Source of the DNA: JACRAO01 sp964490895
GTDB taxonomy: Bacteria; Bdellovibrionota; UBA1018
Direction of reading: 5' to 3'
Length of the DNA stretch: 43,000 nt
NCBI GenBank assembly: GCA_964490895.1
Contig: CAZBEI010000092.1
Coordinates: 1-43,000 of the forward strand
A program made the position numbers and the translations under genes. The notes beneath the pieces were generated by a model. It saw only the letters and a list, made by a program, of their open reading frames with translations, ran no database searches and was not told the DNA's origin. Below are positions 41,853 through 43,000 of this stretch, piece after piece. The first letter of the stretch is position 1. Each line of letters begins with the position of its first letter.

Positions 41853-42809
41853 ATGAAAAGCAGATTTAGTTCACATTGGAGTTTGTTGTTTTTTGTGTTG
41901 CTTCTGGGGTTTTTGATCCCTAGTTTTTTTGTGGGTGCACTGGCTCAAAGGGTGGCGACGCCAACAACAAAGCCGGCACCGACGGTGGTGACGCCAATAA
42001 CAAGGCCGCCACCGACAGCAAGGCCAGCAAAGCCAGCACCGACAGCATGTCCCACACCGGCACCAACAGCAGGGCCGACATCGACTCTAGATAAAGAAAT
42101 GCGTGACTTTCAGTATGAGCGTAATAAACTTTTTAATGTAAACAAAAATCCTGAAAGTACATTTAGTAGAGACAGTAGAAAAGGCAGTTTTACGTATGGG
42201 TCTTATAAAATTCAAGTTGTAGGCGACTACTTTGCTACTGACTCGACGAAAGAGGCGTTTATAAAGGCTTTTTTGAAGTTGTATCAACCTAGAGGGCTGA
42301 ATTGCACTACAAGTTCAGAGAAAGCGCAAAAAGTATACAGTAGGGTGGTTACAAGAAAGAATAATATTGTGCTAGACTGCATACTTCAGGGCTATGCAAA
42401 ACCGAATATTTTGCTCGTCTTAACCAAAGGAGTAACGTATCCACTGAAGTATACTTACCCAGCTTTCGTAAACGTTTTTGGGAATTTATTAGGTCCAATA
42501 CCAGAGTTTATTAAGGCCAATGTAAATTTTTTGGGTTTGAGTTTTATTCTTACAGTACCTGGAAGAGTCGCGTATTTTTGTGGCGGGGATCCTCCAAAAC
42601 CTACGTCCCCTTGTTACCAGGGTAGGGTGAAGAGCTATGGTGGCGTAGAGGGTAGTGGAATAGGTTGCTACTGCTCTAATGAAGGATGTGCAACTGGCAA
42701 TTGTTATTTAACTGCAAGCGGATTAGGGGATACAGAAGTGCCAAGGGGAGGATATCTCCCTGGTGCATATGTTGGTCAAGAGGGGACCTTTACTTGTCAG
42801 TGTAAGTAA
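41853..42809 (+). CDS. Secreted protein with Pro/Thr-rich tract and Cys-rich C-terminus
   Basis: The 318-residue protein has a signal peptide (SLLFFVLLLGFLIPSFFVGALA) and then about 45 residues of P, T, A, K and R, made of repeats like PAPT, TRPP and PTPAP. A middle region (about 90-240) with no recognised family is followed by a Cys-rich end (YFCGGDPPKPTSPC, GCYCSNEGCATGNC, FTCQC) with 9 or more Cys, which suggests disulfide bonds outside the cytoplasm. GGGGGATT lies just before the ATG. It looks like a surface or predator-prey contact protein, but this is speculation. Confidence 0.65.
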   Translation: MKSRFSSHWSLLFFVLLLGFLIPSFFVGALAQRVATPTTKPAPTVVTPITRPPPTARPAKPAPTACPTPAPTAGPTSTLDKEMRDFQYERNKLFNVNKNPESTFSRDSRKGSFTYGSYKIQVVGDYFATDSTKEAFIKAFLKLYQPRGLNCTTSSEKAQKVYSRVVTRKNNIVLDCILQGYAKPNILLVLTKGVTYPLKYTYPAFVNVFGNLLGPIPEFIKANVNFLGLSFILTVPGRVAYFCGGDPPKPTSPCYQGRVKSYGGVEGSGIGCYCSNEGCATGNCYLTASGLGDTEVPRGGYLPGAYVGQEGTFTCQCK

Positions 42810-42930
42810 TCCCTCAGTGAATTGTGGAAGCAGCTGTATCTTGGGATTCTATTAAAAAGGAAAGGCGTTTCTGGAAACTTGTGTTCCGTAATGAGTCTCC
42901 CCAGAAAAACCCAAATTTTGCAGATTAGAA

Positions 42931-43000
42931 TTAAAATGAGAATGGCAAAGCCACTTTATGGGCTGTGTTGCAAAGAGCCTCGGCTTCTTCAATTGCTTCT
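42931..43000 (-). CDS. Partial gene, possible Ohr/OsmC-type peroxidase C-terminus
   Basis: A minus-strand frame runs in from the right edge and stops at TAA 42933-42931. The 22 visible residues, EAIEEAEALCNTAHKVALPF plus SF, resemble the Ohr end A-x-x-L-x-x-x-A-H-x-x-C-P-Y-S. But the resolving Cys region reads VALPFS rather than V-C-P-Y-S and the usual ATRGNI tail is absent, so the copy is diverged, damaged or of another OsmC branch. Only the edge is visible. Confidence 0.35.
   Translation of the reverse strand, partial: EAIEEAEALCNTAHKVALPFSF

Overview
The window looks like chromosomal DNA of a Gram-negative, probably motile and possibly predatory bacterium, most likely of the Bdellovibrionota (Bdellovibrio-like). 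This placement is inference. It rests on moderate-to-low GC, a Bdellovibrio-type HNH protein with a long N-terminal region, several Sec-signal secreted proteins and lipoproteins, a bactofilin, a FliL-like protein, and dense two-component and c-di-GMP signalling. No rRNA, tRNA, CRISPR array or prophage was seen. The only mobile DNA is the tail of an IS66-type transposase at the left edge.

Layout. 1-1600: IS66 remnant, then an HNH endonuclease gene behind a perfect 12-bp inverted repeat, followed by a foldable intergenic segment. 1574-4527: secreted subtilisin-like lipoprotein, secreted SGNH/GDSL hydrolase and a TANGO2-type NRDE protein. 4643-10768: an ethanolamine cluster holding an acetaldehyde-type aldehyde dehydrogenase translationally coupled to DUF779 and, on the other strand, EutA followed by a EutB-EutC fusion; a small secreted protein with its own promoter and 5' hairpin sits between. 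10884-17450: secreted unknown protein, a 465-bp gene-free gap with two related hairpins, small membrane protein plus cysteine-rich GMC oxidoreductase, AAA/DUF4143 ATPase, MATCAP-like DUF1704 metalloprotease and a parvulin. 17456-23304 (minus strand): NtrC-type regulator, CHASE2 histidine kinase, class A PBP1B. 23399-30801: outer-membrane barrel, hybrid kinase and response regulator on the plus strand; on the minus strand an apparent operon of MBL hydrolase, alanine dehydrogenase, FliL-like protein, REC-PilZ regulator and HPt protein. 30859-34598: extended SDR and two M16 peptidases, the first with metal ligands and the second without. 34667-35209: a frameshifted DUF4160 gene and a DUF2442 gene. 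35217-40533: bactofilin and membrane partner, divergent from a pseudo-receiver coiled-coil protein, a REC-GGDEF diguanylate cyclase and a metallophosphoesterase. 40523-43000: DTW-domain enzyme, two secreted proteins with simple repeats, and an Ohr/OsmC-like C-terminus at the right edge.

How it may fit together (inference). Secreted hydrolases and the Eut proteins suggest use of material from digested cells, with phosphatidylethanolamine as a possible source of ethanolamine, which would become acetaldehyde and then acetate. Alanine dehydrogenase would feed alanine to pyruvate. The phosphorelay parts (hybrid kinase, HPt, REC-PilZ next to a FliL-like protein, REC-GGDEF) point to control of motility or envelope state through c-di-GMP. 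The bactofilin and pseudo-receiver coiled-coil pair suggest cell-shape or polarity functions. Genes are packed tightly, and six convergent gene pairs meet within about 10 bp of each other or overlap. The strongest leads for something new are the single-base frameshift in the DUF4160/DUF2442 pair, three poly-C tracts inside the pseudo-receiver gene, the compact EutBC fusion cluster without microcompartment genes, and the paired TGATAGGTGTCA hairpins.
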